A DNA stretch of 64,000 bases from JAOPZW01 sp963788935. Its GTDB lineage: Bacteria > Actinomycetota > Thermoleophilia > Solirubrobacterales > Solirubrobacteraceae. The number at the start of each line of letters is the position of its first letter. Positions within the stretch are counted from its first letter, which is position 1. The position numbers and the translations under genes were made by a program. Below are positions 27,972 to 37,731 of this stretch, one piece after another. The stretch spans positions 62,001 through 126,000 of the forward strand of contig CAWBIM010000009.1 in NCBI GenBank assembly GCA_963788935.1, in the 5' to 3' direction. The notes beneath the pieces were generated by a model, which was given only the letters and a program-made list of their open reading frames with translations, was not told where the DNA came from and made no database searches.

Positions 27972-30900
27972 TTAGGGCGTGGCCGTCGCGCGAGGGTCCG
28001 CTGCAAGCGCGCGCAGGCCGCTGTCTCTCGGATTCAACGCGAAGGCGCGGGTGTAGTTGCGCTTCGCCTCCCCGAAGCGTTGGCGACGCACGGCGAGGTC
28101 GCCGAGCAGCGTCCACGTGACGAAGTTGTCGGGCTCCTTGTGCAGCGCCTCGACGAGCGTGCGGCGGGCGAGATCGGCCTGGTTGAAGCGCGCCACCGCG
28201 GCCGCCTTCAGGTAGTACGTCTCGGGGTTCTCGGCGTCGAGGCGCAGAGACCGGTTCGTCTCGACGATCGCCTGCAGCGGCTTGTTCGTGCCCAGCGCGT
28301 GCGACGCCCGGTCGCGGAAGTAGTCCGAAAGGCCCTGGCGCCCGAGGCTCCCCGCGGCCAGGGCGAGCGCGATGCCCACGAGCGCGGTGCCGGCGAGCGC
28401 GGCGCGGCGCGTCCGCCACAGCCCAGGTTCCCCCGCGCCGGTCGCCAGCGCGGGGACCGTCGGCGTTGTCCGGTTGCGCAGGAGCACCGCGGCGAGCGCG
28501 AGCGCGATCATGCTGACGCCGGGCAGCAGGTGCAGCCAGTCGACGCTCGTCTGCACCAGCCACGCCGTGACCCCGCCGACGGCGGCGACCATCAGCGTCT
28601 GCCCCACCGCACCCTCGAGCGCCGCAGGGCGCATTCGCCAGGCGCCGGCTGCCAGCGCCGCCACGAAGCCGGCGAGCAGGAGGCCGCCGACGATCCCGAG
28701 CTCGGACAGCGCCTGGAACTCGATCGAGTGCGGCTGGCGCACGTCCTCGGCGGTCTGGCGGGCCTTGAAGTACGGGCGGTCGTAGTTGCCCGCGCCGACG
28801 CCCGTGAGCGGCTTGTCGACGAACGCGTGCCAGGCGACACGCCAGTAGTCCGACCGCGCGCCGGCGCCCGAGACGAGGCGCGAGCCCTCCCCTGAGGTTC
28901 CGGCCGCGGCGCCCTCGCCGAGACGGAACGTCGTCCACTGCGCGGAGACGCGGTCCTGGATGCGACCGGCGGACACCGCGGCCACCCCGGCGACCGCGAT
29001 CGCGGCGCAGACGACGGCGGCCACGGCGGCGCGGGTCACCAGCCGCTGGCGGTCCGGACGGTCGGCGGTCAGGCGCGCGTGGGCCGCGGTCGCGAGCGCC
29101 CACACGACCCCGGCGCCGATCGAGGCGAGCAGGACGGCGAGCGCGGTGTCGTGGGCCGAGTCGACGGTGACGCGCGTGGAGCCGGCGTCGTTGATCGCGC
29201 GCAGCGCGGGCAGGGCGACGAGCACGCCGCCGGCCACGGCCACCAGCCCGCCGAGCCGCCGCAGCCGGCTGCCGGGCACGATCGCCATGACCACGACCAG
29301 CGACGCGATCGCGGCGAGCGCCACGCCGCGGGACTCGGTCAGGGCCGCGAGGCAGGCCATCAGGGTCGCGCCGCCTACGCCGATCCCCGCGACCGGCGGC
29401 CGGCGCTGGGACGCGGCGGCGAACCACAGCCAGAAGCCCATGACGAAGATCGCGCCCATCGCGTTGACGTAGCCCAGCGGCTCCGCGAGCCGACCCGTCT
29501 GGAACAGCGTCAGCGGGTCGCTGCCGAACAGGCGCGCGAGGACGGCCACGGCCACCGCGCCGACGCCCGCCGCGAGGCCGCCGACGAGCCACGTCGCGAG
29601 GTTGTCCGTGCGCACCAGCACGAGCGCTGCGGCAAACCCCGCGGCGAGCACGAACTGACGGTTGGCGTCGATCGTCGCCTGCTCGATCGACGGTGCCCAG
29701 GCGGCCGACACCAGGGCCCACGCGGCCAGGCCGCCCAGCGCGACGAGCGCGAGCGTCAGCGGGCGCGACATGCGCGGCGGGTGCGCGATGGCTCCGGCCG
29801 TCGCCACGGCGAGCAGGCCGAGCCCGATCGGCACCCACTCGCCCGGGCGGTAGAAGCCGGAGAAGAACGCGCTGGTGCCCGCGACGAGGCCGAACGACGA
29901 CAGCACGAGCGCATTCACGGCGACGGCCGGCTTGACGCGATACCAGGGCCGCGCGGGCGCGCCGGCCACGGCGAGCGCCGGCATCGCGGACTCGACGAGC
30001 GTCTCGGGCTCGCGCTCGGCGGCCTCGAACAGCGCGATCGCGGTCGCCGCGGCGACGAGGTACAGGACGACGATCACGACGATCGACGACGAGCCGCCGC
30101 TGATCGCGAAGAGCGCGAGGGCCGACACGAGCGCCTGCACGCCGCCGAGCGCGACGGCGACCCCGCGCGCGGTGCCCAGGCGCCGGTGGGTGCGGTGGGT
30201 CAAGTGGTCGCGGCCGCCGGTGAGGATCGAGATCCCGCGGCGGCGGCGCGAGATCACGACGAGGCTCGTGTCGAGGGCCGGGACGCCGACGAGCAGCAGG
30301 CCGACGACCAGCGCCTGCCATGCGGGCACGGCCTCCGCCGCCCCGATCATCACGAGCGCCGCGACCCCGAAGCCGATCGGCATGCTGCCGCCGTCGCCGA
30401 GGAAGATCCGGGCCGGCGTGGCCATGTTGTGCGGGAGGAAGCCCAGGCACGCCCCGCACAGCGTCGCCGCGGCGATCGCGAGCCAGTTGTCGCCGACGAC
30501 CAGGCCCACGACGGATACGCAGGCGGAGACGACGGCCGCCATCGTGCTCGACGCGCCGTCCATGTTGTCGAACAGGTTGATGGCGTTGACGACCGCGAGG
30601 ACCCACAGGACCGTCAGCGCGAGGTCGGCGGCGCCGCCGAGCCCGAGGTCCCAGCCCAGGCCGACGTACCAGAGCATCGCGGCGAGCACGGCCTCGATGG
30701 CCGCCCGCAGCCCCGGCGCGAGGTTGTGGCGGTCGTCGATCGTGCCGACGGCCCAGAGCACCGCCATGCCGCCGATGAGCGGCGCGGTGCGCGACCAGTC
30801 CTCGACCGAGACGGCGAGGAGCGCGAGCAGGAACCCGACCATGACGGCCGAGCCGCCGAGGTAGGGCGTCGGGCGCGCGTGGCCCTTGTACCCGATCGGC

Positions 30901-31010
30901 TTGTCGTAGAAGTGCAGCCGGGCGGCGACCCGGATGGCCAGCGGGGTAGCGCTGTAGACGATCGCCGAGGCGACGACGAGCCCGAGCGCCAGCCTTGCTT
31001 CAGGCGGCAA
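27972..31010 (-). CDS. WecA-like phosphoglycosyltransferase fused to Wzy/WaaL-like polymerase/ligase with TPRs
   Basis: A single open frame of ~1010 residues (up to 1030 if ATG 31064 is used; TTG 31010 is preferred because it overlaps the epimerase only slightly). Residues ~1-310 are a polyprenyl-phosphate sugar-1-phosphate transferase (MraY/WecA family) with the catalytic sites GTIDDRHNL, NAINLFDNMDGA, FLGDGGSMPIGFG and HRTHRRLG. Residues ~350-880 are an O-antigen polymerase/ligase of the PF04932 type: ~12 helices with a large loop (KPLTGVGAGNYDRPYFKARQ..VRQPHSIEFQALSELGIVGG). The last ~100 residues are TPR-like (DAENPETYYLKAAAVARFNQADLARRTL). It would start glycan synthesis on undecaprenyl phosphate and also polymerise or transfer it. 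Both halves look catalytically complete. Confidence 0.85.
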   Translation of the reverse strand: MPPEARLALGLVVASAIVYSATPLAIRVAARLHFYDKPIGYKGHARPTPYLGGSAVMVGFLLALLAVSVEDWSRTAPLIGGMAVLWAVGTIDDRHNLAPGLRAAIEAVLAAMLWYVGLGWDLGLGGAADLALTVLWVLAVVNAINLFDNMDGASSTMAAVVSACVSVVGLVVGDNWLAIAAATLCGACLGFLPHNMATPARIFLGDGGSMPIGFGVAALVMIGAAEAVPAWQALVVGLLLVGVPALDTSLVVISRRRRGISILTGGRDHLTHRTHRRLGTARGVAVALGGVQALVSALALFAISGGSSSIVVIVVLYLVAAATAIALFEAAEREPETLVESAMPALAVAGAPARPWYRVKPAVAVNALVLSSFGLVAGTSAFFSGFYRPGEWVPIGLGLLAVATAGAIAHPPRMSRPLTLALVALGGLAAWALVSAAWAPSIEQATIDANRQFVLAAGFAAALVLVRTDNLATWLVGGLAAGVGAVAVAVLARLFGSDPLTLFQTGRLAEPLGYVNAMGAIFVMGFWLWFAAASQRRPPVAGIGVGGATLMACLAALTESRGVALAAIASLVVVMAIVPGSRLRRLGGLVAVAGGVLVALPALRAINDAGSTRVTVDSAHDTALAVLLASIGAGVVWALATAAHARLTADRPDRQRLVTRAAVAAVVCAAIAVAGVAAVSAGRIQDRVSAQWTTFRLGEGAAAGTSGEGSRLVSGAGARSDYWRVAWHAFVDKPLTGVGAGNYDRPYFKARQTAEDVRQPHSIEFQALSELGIVGGLLLAGFVAALAAGAWRMRPAALEGAVGQTLMVAAVGGVTAWLVQTSVDWLHLLPGVSMIALALAAVLLRNRTTPTVPALATGAGEPGLWRTRRAALAGTALVGIALALAAGSLGRQGLSDYFRDRASHALGTNKPLQAIVETNRSLRLDAENPETYYLKAAAVARFNQADLARRTLVEALHKEPDNFVTWTLLGDLAVRRQRFGEAKRNYTRAFALNPRDSGLRALAADPRATATP

Positions 31011-32010
31011 CCGCCGAACCCCCGCCGCCCGCACGCTCGAATGCGACCACGTCGCGGATCGCATCGTCGACGGTCAGCTCGGGCGCCCAGCCCGTCAGCT
31101 CGCGCAGCGCGGTGGTGTCGGGCTTGCGGCGCCCGAGCTCCTCGAAACCCTGGTCGTAGGCCTCGTCGTAGGGCACGAACGAGATCTCCGAGTCCGACTC
31201 GGTGTGGTCGATCACCCGGCGGGCGAGCTCGACGATCGGCATCTCGCTCCCCGAGCCGATGTTGAACACGCCGCCGACGGAGCCGGGCGTGTCCATCAGC
31301 GCGAGGATGCCGCGCACGGTGTCGTAGACGTGGGCGAAGCAGCGCGTCTGGCTGCCGTCGCCGTAGACCGTCAGCGGCTCGCCGGCGAGCGCCTGGCGCA
31401 CGAACGTCGGGACGACCATGCCGTAGCGGCCGGTCTGCCGCGGGCCGACGGTGTTGAAGAGCCGCACGACGGTATTCGCCGTGCCCTTCTCGCGGTGGTA
31501 GCTGTGGGCGAGGCACTCGCCGAACGCCTTCGAGGTCTCGTAGCACCAGCGCGCCTTGAACGGCGAGCCGAGCACGCGGTCGGAGTCCTCGTTGAGCGCG
31601 CCGCTCGAGTTCTTGCCGTAGACCTCGGACGTCGACGTGAACAGCAGGCGCTTGTCGTGCCGCGCCACCGCGCTCATGACGTTGTCGGCGCCGCGCGTGT
31701 TCTTCAGGAGCGAGTCCAGCGGGTTGGACACGACGAGCTGCACGCCGACTGCCGACGCGAGGTGGAAGACGACGTCCGCATCCGCGACGAGCCGCTCGAC
31801 GAGCTCAGCGTCGATGGTGGAGCCGACGACGAGCTCGACGCGCTCGCCGGCCCAGTCGCCGTCGAAGTTCGCGCGGTCCCCGGTGGTCAGGTCGTCGAGC
31901 ACGACCACGCGCGCGACCCGTCCGAGCAGCGCCTCGACGAGGTGCGACCCGATGAAGCCGGCGCCGCCGGTGACGAGGACGGTCGAGTCGGGTCCGAGCG
32001 AGGCGGGCAT
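31000..32010 (-). CDS. NAD-dependent sugar epimerase/dehydratase (extended SDR)
   Basis: Nucleotide-sugar modifying enzyme of 336 residues. ATG 32010 is chosen because AGGAG lies nine bases upstream; longer starts to 32079 exist. NAD-binding VTGGAGFIGSHLVEALL, FHLASAVGVQLV, the Ser/Thr site LLFTSTSEVYGKNS, the YETSK active-site Tyr/Lys, VRLFNTVGPRQTGRYGMVVP and FAHVYDTVRGI are all present. The pattern is close to UDP-glucuronate decarboxylase and UDP-glucose 4-epimerase relatives; the exact substrate is not determinable. It is transcribed directly into the WecA-Wzy gene. Confidence 0.85.
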   Translation of the reverse strand: MPASLGPDSTVLVTGGAGFIGSHLVEALLGRVARVVVLDDLTTGDRANFDGDWAGERVELVVGSTIDAELVERLVADADVVFHLASAVGVQLVVSNPLDSLLKNTRGADNVMSAVARHDKRLLFTSTSEVYGKNSSGALNEDSDRVLGSPFKARWCYETSKAFGECLAHSYHREKGTANTVVRLFNTVGPRQTGRYGMVVPTFVRQALAGEPLTVYGDGSQTRCFAHVYDTVRGILALMDTPGSVGGVFNIGSGSEMPIVELARRVIDHTESDSEISFVPYDEAYDQGFEELGRRKPDTTALRELTGWAPELTVDDAIRDVVAFERAGGGGSAVAA

Positions 32011-32147
32011 CGGGGAATCTCCTGAAGGCATGGGGCGCAAGGGTAGCGGCGGCGGGTCAAGTCGCGCGGGCGACGACATTCAGCGGGCGAGAGTCGGCGC
32101 GCCCCTTTGTAAGACGCCTGCCGGCGGAAGAAGTTTCGCGATCGCCG

Positions 32148-33317
32148 TCAGGCCCCCGCGGGCGCGCGGGCGCGAGGGGCTTCGTTCGCGTCGCCGGCGA
32201 TCTGCGGCCCACGCTTTCGCCCTGCGCCGCGGCGGCGAACCCAACGCTGAACAGGGCCCTCGACCAGGTAGTAACTGGCAGCCGCGGCGGCGACCGTCGC
32301 CAGCAGCGCGACTGCCAGCAGGGCCGCACCGTCCAGCCCCTCCTTCGAGAGCCGGACCAGGATCGGGTAGTGCCAGAGGAAGATGCCATAGGAGATGAGT
32401 CCCAGCCAGGCGACCGGCGCCGTCCCGAGGACCCGGCGCGCAGGGACGCCCGGCCGGACGCTCGCCCCCCATCCCACGAGGGCCGCACCGAAGACCGCGA
32501 ACGCGTACTCGCGGGCCATCCCGGTCGTCTCCATCGCCACGAGGTACGCGGCGAGCACGACCGCGACGATGCCAGCGGTCGCCCGAGGCCGATGGAGCCC
32601 GTCGTCGAGCCAGCCGACTCGTGAGGAGGTGCTCAGCGCGGCGAGCAGCATCCCGGCCGCGAACCAGTCCAGGTGCGTCAGGATCGTTTCCGGAGTCCCG
32701 GGGCGCGCGGCCTCGAGCAGCAACGGGACCAGACCCGCGCACGCGAGCAGCAGCGCCTCCCCCCACCGCGACATCCGAGCGCCGAACGCGAGCACGAGCG
32801 CACCCAGCGGGAGGAGGACGTAGAACGTCGCCTCGATGCTGAGGCTCCACGCGGCGACGATGCCGCCGTAGCGCGTGGCGTCCGTGTAGTCCTGTAGGAG
32901 CGCGGCGTAGATCGGGGCGTTCGAGCGCGTCACGCCCTCGAGGCCGATCCACAGCGCACCAACCGCGAAGGCGATCCAGTACGCGGGCAGGATGCGTGCG
33001 GCCCGCCGTTGATAGAACGCGACCGTCGCCGGGCGTGCGTGATGCCCTCGCGCCGCCCCGGAGAACGGTCGGTACAGCAGGAACCCGGACAGCACGAAGA
33101 ACACCGCGACGCCTGCCGTCCCGCAAACGCGGATCGCCTTCTCCGCGAAGGTGTCCACGCCGCCCCCGGCATTGACGAACCAGAAGTGGTAGGCGACGAC
33201 GGCGAGCGCGGCGAACGCCCGAAGCCCTTCGAGCAGCGGAAAGTGGACGCGGTCGCTGCGCCGGGCGAGGTGACCGAGGTGCTCGGTCGACGCCGACGTT
33301 GGGGACACGGCAGCCAT
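32148..33317 (-). CDS. Acyltransferase family 3 membrane protein (OafA/YrhL type)
   Basis: 389 residues from ATG 33317 (MAAVSPTSAST); 33341 is an alternative. About ten membrane helices. The family signature is near the N-terminus: PLLEGLRAFAALAVVAYHFWF with the catalytic His, then FFVLSGFLLYRPF and YQRRAARILPAYWIA. SYGIFLWHYPIL and SYYLVEGPVQRWVRRR at the C-terminus are typical. These enzymes add acetyl or other acyl groups to surface sugars. Placement in the glycan locus supports O-acylation of the polymer. Divergent from the epimerase at 33432. Confidence 0.9.
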   Translation of the reverse strand: MAAVSPTSASTEHLGHLARRSDRVHFPLLEGLRAFAALAVVAYHFWFVNAGGGVDTFAEKAIRVCGTAGVAVFFVLSGFLLYRPFSGAARGHHARPATVAFYQRRAARILPAYWIAFAVGALWIGLEGVTRSNAPIYAALLQDYTDATRYGGIVAAWSLSIEATFYVLLPLGALVLAFGARMSRWGEALLLACAGLVPLLLEAARPGTPETILTHLDWFAAGMLLAALSTSSRVGWLDDGLHRPRATAGIVAVVLAAYLVAMETTGMAREYAFAVFGAALVGWGASVRPGVPARRVLGTAPVAWLGLISYGIFLWHYPILVRLSKEGLDGAALLAVALLATVAAAAASYYLVEGPVQRWVRRRGAGRKRGPQIAGDANEAPRARAPAGA

Positions 33318-33431
33318 GCGCCCGAACGCTACGGCACGCACCCGTCGACCGCCCTCGCGGAGGATGGATCGAGTCTCACGGGTCCGGCGGCTATCGTGGC
33401 CGACCGAAACGACCGCGAAGGAGTGGCGCGC

Positions 33432-34388
33432 TTGCAGCTGCTAGTCACGGGAGGCGGAGGGTTCATCGGCTCCCACCTCGTCGAGCGCCTGGCCCGCGAC
33501 GGCCACCGCGTCCGTGTGCTCGACAACTTCACCACCGGCCATCGCCGGAACCTCGACGCTGTCATCGACGACGTCGAACTCGTCGAGGGCGACATGCAGA
33601 GCTACGAGCGCGCGCACAACGCCGTCCGCGGGTGCGAGATCGTGCTCCACCAGGCCGCGATGCCGTCCGTGCCCCGCTCCGTCCAGGATCCGCTGACGAG
33701 CAACGCCTCGAACGTCATCGGGACGCTCAACGTGCTGCTCGCCGCGCGCGACAGCGGCGTGCGCCGCGTCGTGTTCGCGTCGTCGTCGTCGGTCTACGGC
33801 GCCAACCCGGACCTGCCCAAGCGCGAGGACATGCCGGCCGTGCCGATCTCGCCCTACGCGGTCGCGAAGCTCGCCGGGGAGGGCTACTGCCGGTCGTTCA
33901 CGGAGGTCTACGGCCTCGAGACCGTCGCGCTGCGGTACTTCAACGTCTTCGGCCCGCGCCAGGACCCGCTGTCGGCGTACGCCGCGGTCGTGCCGAACTT
34001 CATCACCGCCGCGCTCCGCGGCGAGGCGCCGATGATCCACGGCGACGGGGAGCAGTCACGCGATTTCACGTTCGTGGAGAACGTCGTTGAGGCCAACCTC
34101 CTCGCGATGTCCGCGGAGGGCGTCGCGGGTCGGGCCTACAACATCGCCTGCGGCGAGCGCACCTCGCTGAACGACCTCGTCGCCACGATCGCACGGGTGG
34201 TCGACCGGCCGATCGAGCCGCGGTACGGCGAGCAGCGTCCCGGCGACGTCCGCCACTCGCTGGCGGACACGTCGCGAGCGCAGGAGGAGCTCGGCTACCG
34301 GGTGAACGTGAGCCTCGAGGACGGGCTCGCGCGGACCGCGCAGCACTACGTGGACGCGGGCGCCCCGGCGACGCTCGTCGAGACCTGA
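33432..34388 (+). CDS. NAD-dependent NDP-sugar 4-epimerase (WbpP/GalE-like SDR)
   Basis: 318 residues. TTG 33432 is chosen because AAGGAG lies eight bases upstream (33418-33423); GTG 33423 would overlap that site. NAD-binding VTGGGGFIGSHLVERLA, LDNFTTGHRRNL, the tetrad VFASSSSVYGANP, SPYAVAKLAGEGY with Tyr/Lys, LRYFNVFGPRQDP and SRDFTFVENVVEAN. The VLHQAAMPSVPRSVQDPL stretch is typical of UDP-GlcNAc/UDP-Glc C4 epimerases such as WbpP. It would supply a galacto-configured precursor. Intact frame. Confidence 0.87.
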   Translation: MQLLVTGGGGFIGSHLVERLARDGHRVRVLDNFTTGHRRNLDAVIDDVELVEGDMQSYERAHNAVRGCEIVLHQAAMPSVPRSVQDPLTSNASNVIGTLNVLLAARDSGVRRVVFASSSSVYGANPDLPKREDMPAVPISPYAVAKLAGEGYCRSFTEVYGLETVALRYFNVFGPRQDPLSAYAAVVPNFITAALRGEAPMIHGDGEQSRDFTFVENVVEANLLAMSAEGVAGRAYNIACGERTSLNDLVATIARVVDRPIEPRYGEQRPGDVRHSLADTSRAQEELGYRVNVSLEDGLARTAQHYVDAGAPATLVET

Positions 34389-34444
34389 GCGCGTCCGCGG
34401 CGAAGGCGGCTGACGCCGCAGGACCCGCCGCTATAGTCGCCGCC

Positions 34445-36612
34445 GTGGCCCGGATCCGAGCGGCGCTGTCGCGCGACGCCGTCGCGCTCGCCGTCATCGT
34501 CGCCGCCGCCGCGATGTTCAGCGCCGTGTGGACGCTGCGCGTCCGCGAGTGGGGCTTCATGACGGACGAGATGCTGTACGTGAAGCTCGCGCTCCACACA
34601 GCGGATACGGGCTCGCCGATTCCACACGTCCGCGGCGAGTACCTGCCGGAGTTCAAGCTCCTCTACCCCACGTTGATCGCGCCGATCTTCGGGCTGCTCT
34701 CGATGCCGGGAGCGTTCGTCGTCGCGCACGCGCTGAACTCCCTGCTCGTCGCCGCGTCCGCGATCCCGGGCTACCTGCTCGGGCGTGAGATCGGACTCTC
34801 GCGCGACAGGCCGGCTGTTGACCGCCGCGATCGTGCCGATCCTCCCGTGGACGGTCATGTCGATGTTCCTCATGACCGAGTCGCTCGCGTACGTGCTGTT
34901 TCTGTTCGCGGCCTGGGCGATCGTGCGTGCCGTCGCCCACCCCACGCGCCGCCACGAGGTGATCGCCATGGGCCTGATCGCCGCGGCGACCGCGGCGCGT
35001 GCGCAGTTCTTGGCGCTCGTGCCGATCTTCATGCTCACGGCCGTGATCTTCGACGTCGGACGCGCGCGGCGGACCGGCGGATCGATCTGGCTCGCGCTCC
35101 GCGAGCGGCGCATGCTCTGGGCGTGCCTGGCCGCGAGCATCGTCGTCGTGTTCCTGCTGACGGCCGTCGGCGCCGACGGCGGCGTGCAGTGGGCGGCCGC
35201 CCGTCTCCGGGCCAGCGGGCGCGTCGTCGGCGACGTCCTCGACAGCTCGCGTCAGACATTCGCGGTGCTGGTCGTCATGTCCGGCATCGCGCCGGTGGCC
35301 CTGGGGCTGGCGGGAGCCGTGTCCGGGATCGCGCGGCCGCGCAACCTCAGCGCCACCGCCCTCTCGATCTTCGCTCCGATCGCGCTCGTGACCCTGGTGA
35401 TCTCCAACGCGTCCTACACGGTGCGGGGGCTCGACGCGCTCATCCACGAGCGCTTCTCCTTCTACGTCGTGCCGCTGCTCGTCCCGCTCGCCGTGCAGTT
35501 CCTGGAGCGCCCGCGGGCCGTGCGCGCGGCGCTTGCGACCGCGCTCGCGATCACCTTGGTCGGCGTGACGGCGTTCGCCCAGGCCGCCGGGCACCACTAC
35601 TCGTACGCGGCGCCCGTCGGGCAGGTGCTCGTCGGCCGGGTACCAGCAGGTTGGGCGAGTCGCACGGAATCGAGCACTTGTCCGCCGACATGGCTGCTCG
35701 TCCCCGCGGCGATCGCCGTGTGCGCGGTTGCAGCGCTGCTGCTCCGCCGCGCGACACCGACGATCGCCGTCGCGGCGTTCGCGATCGCGATCGTGCCGTT
35801 CCTGCTCGGCTCGTCGGCGTTCGACTACAACCGCGCGCTGCACCCCCGCGCCGGCGACAACATCATCGGCCTGCGCCCCGACTCCGACAGCGGCGGCGGG
35901 GACTGGGTCGATCGCGCGCTGCCGCCGGGGCACACGCCGCGTTCGCTCCGGCGCTCGTCGCGGACATCGCCTCCACGCGAAAGATCTGGTGGGACGCCGA
36001 GTTCTGGAACAAGTCGATCACGCGCATGTACGCGCTCGACCCCGCCTGGACCGACAGCGGGTTCCCGGACGAGAAGGCGCTCCTGCGGTTCGACCCAGGA
36101 ACGATCGACGTGCCGCACCCGCTGCCGTATCTCGTCGTCTCTTCGGACGACCGCCGCTTCGCGCCGATCGGGCGCACCGTCGCCCGCAACGGAAGCCTGG
36201 AGCTCGTGCACGTCGGCCGGCAGATCCGCGCTCGCTGGGCAGCGACGGGCATGGCCCCCGACGGATGGAGCACACCGGGGACGACGCCGGTCGTGCGCCT
36301 GTATCCGACGACGGGAACGCCGCGCCAACGCCTTCGCGTCACGATCGCCCTCACCGCGCCGCCTGATGTGACCCTCGGACGGCGGGTGACGGTGCACGGC
36401 GGCGAGCGTGACGTGTCCGTCGGCGTTCACCGCGGCCGCGCCGACACCGTCACGACGTTCGCGTGCGTGTCACCGGGGCGACCCCGCGATCTCGCGCTCC
36501 TCATCACGGGCTCGTCGCCGCTCGCCGGGCGGAGTGTCGGCGCTGCGATGCTCGGTGTCCGCGTCGCGCCCGCCGGCGTCTGCGCCCCGACCGCGGCGCA
36601 CGAAGCCGCTAG
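34445..36612 (+). CDS. Polytopic GT39/PMT-like glycosyltransferase (frameshifted)
   Basis: GTG start at 34445. About 10 membrane helices follow a first extracellular loop FMTDEMLYVKLALHTADTG, which carries the acidic pair (DE) expected of dolichyl/polyprenyl-phosphate-sugar-dependent GT-C enzymes. Frame breaks near 34808 and 35945. The C-terminal ~220 residues are an extracytoplasmic beta-rich domain (IWWDAEFWNKSITRMYALDPAW; LRVTIALTAPPDVTLGRRVTV). The open frame of the last segment continues to 36805 into the convergent gene; the natural end is probably the TAG at 36610-36612, reached by one further frame change. Likely transfers a sugar from a lipid carrier outside the membrane. Confidence 0.65.
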
Positions 36613-37707
36613 CCGAGACGCTCGCGAAGACCCGGTCCCAGCGCGTGAGCAGCTGTCCCTCGCTGTGCTGCTCGTGCACGTACCGCAGGCCTCGCTCGGC
36701 CGCCGACTGCGCGGGCCGGTGCGTCCGGGCCGTAGCGCTCGAGCGCGCGGCGCCAGTCCGCGGCAGTGCGCGCGGCCATCTCCTCCAGCCCGACCTCCGC
36801 CATGACCCGGCGGTGCGCGTCCGTGGCCGACACGATCGCGGGCACACCGAGCCGCCAGAACAGCAGCAGCTTGTTCTCCGGCTTCCCGGCGGTGAGCGGC
36901 GTCGTGAGGTCGACAGGGACGAGCGCGAGGTCGCAGCCGGACGCGACGGAGGCGAAGAGGTACGGGTTCCACTCGTAGAAGATAGACCCGCGGGAACATC
37001 GCCCGCCCGAGCTTCACCGAACTGCGGCGACCGACGCGCCGGAGCCAGCGGAAGTACTCGAGGTCGGTGAACAGGTGCACGACGGTCCGGTCCGCGAGCG
37101 CGCTCTCCTGCAGCGCTTCCGCAACCACGCCGAGCGCCGGGATGTTCTCGCCCTGGCCCTCCCAGAGCAGGTTCAGGACCGAGCCGGCCTCGTGACGCGA
37201 CTTCACGACGTCGCCCAGTTCGAAGTGCGCGTCGAGGACGACGTGGACGTTCGGCGAGAAGCGCTCGATGTCGCGCTTCTGCTGGACCGTCGAGCACACG
37301 ACGGCGTCCGCTCGCGCGCACATCGCCTCGATCGCGCGGCGGTAGTCAGGGACCGGCCGCGCGATCTCGCCGATCGCGTACTTCGCCAGGCCGCGCCCGC
37401 GCGACTTCCAGTCGCCTGACGGCCCCGCGAGGTACGCATCGATCAGGTCGTACACGAGACGCGCCCGACGCCCGTGCTCCGCCCAGCGCACGATGTCGGC
37501 TCGCTGGGACACGACGACCACGTCGTAGTCCTTTGCCGGATCGGCGATCTCGAACTCGATCCCGCGGCGCTGGGCGTAGTACACGAAGCGCCGTCGGTCA
37601 CCCGGCTGCTCGAGGCTCGGCGACAGCGGCGCGTAGCCGACGCGGAGGCCGTCGAGCGGCGACCCACCGGCCGCCGGAGCGGGTTCGAGGGAAGAGGGGG
37701 TCGCCAT
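36609..37707 (-). CDS. GT4-family glycosyltransferase (frameshifted)
   Basis: ATG 37707 (MATPSSLEPAPAAGG); ATGs at 37719 and 37722 are also possible. The N-terminal part includes LRVGYAPLSPSLEQPGDRRRFVYYAQ, DYDVVVVSQRADIVRW, LVYDLIDAYLAG and ADAVVCSTVQQKRDIERFSPNVHVVLD. The C-terminal part includes GSVLNLLWEGQGENIPALGVVAEAL, a GKPENKLLLFWRLGVPAIVSATDAH segment (donor-binding loop) and QLLTRWDRVF near the end. Frame changes near 36985 and 36730, probably another close to the stop. Divergent from asnB (25 bp apart). Donor unknown. Confidence 0.7.
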
Positions 37708-37731
37708 CGACGCTGCCATCATGCCATCTCC

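Noticed and set aside
29079..31265. 728-codon plus-strand frame opposite the WecA-Wzy fusion gene
   Set aside because: Composition is Arg/Asp/Glu/Gly repeats of antisense type; the minus-strand gene has all catalytic motifs.
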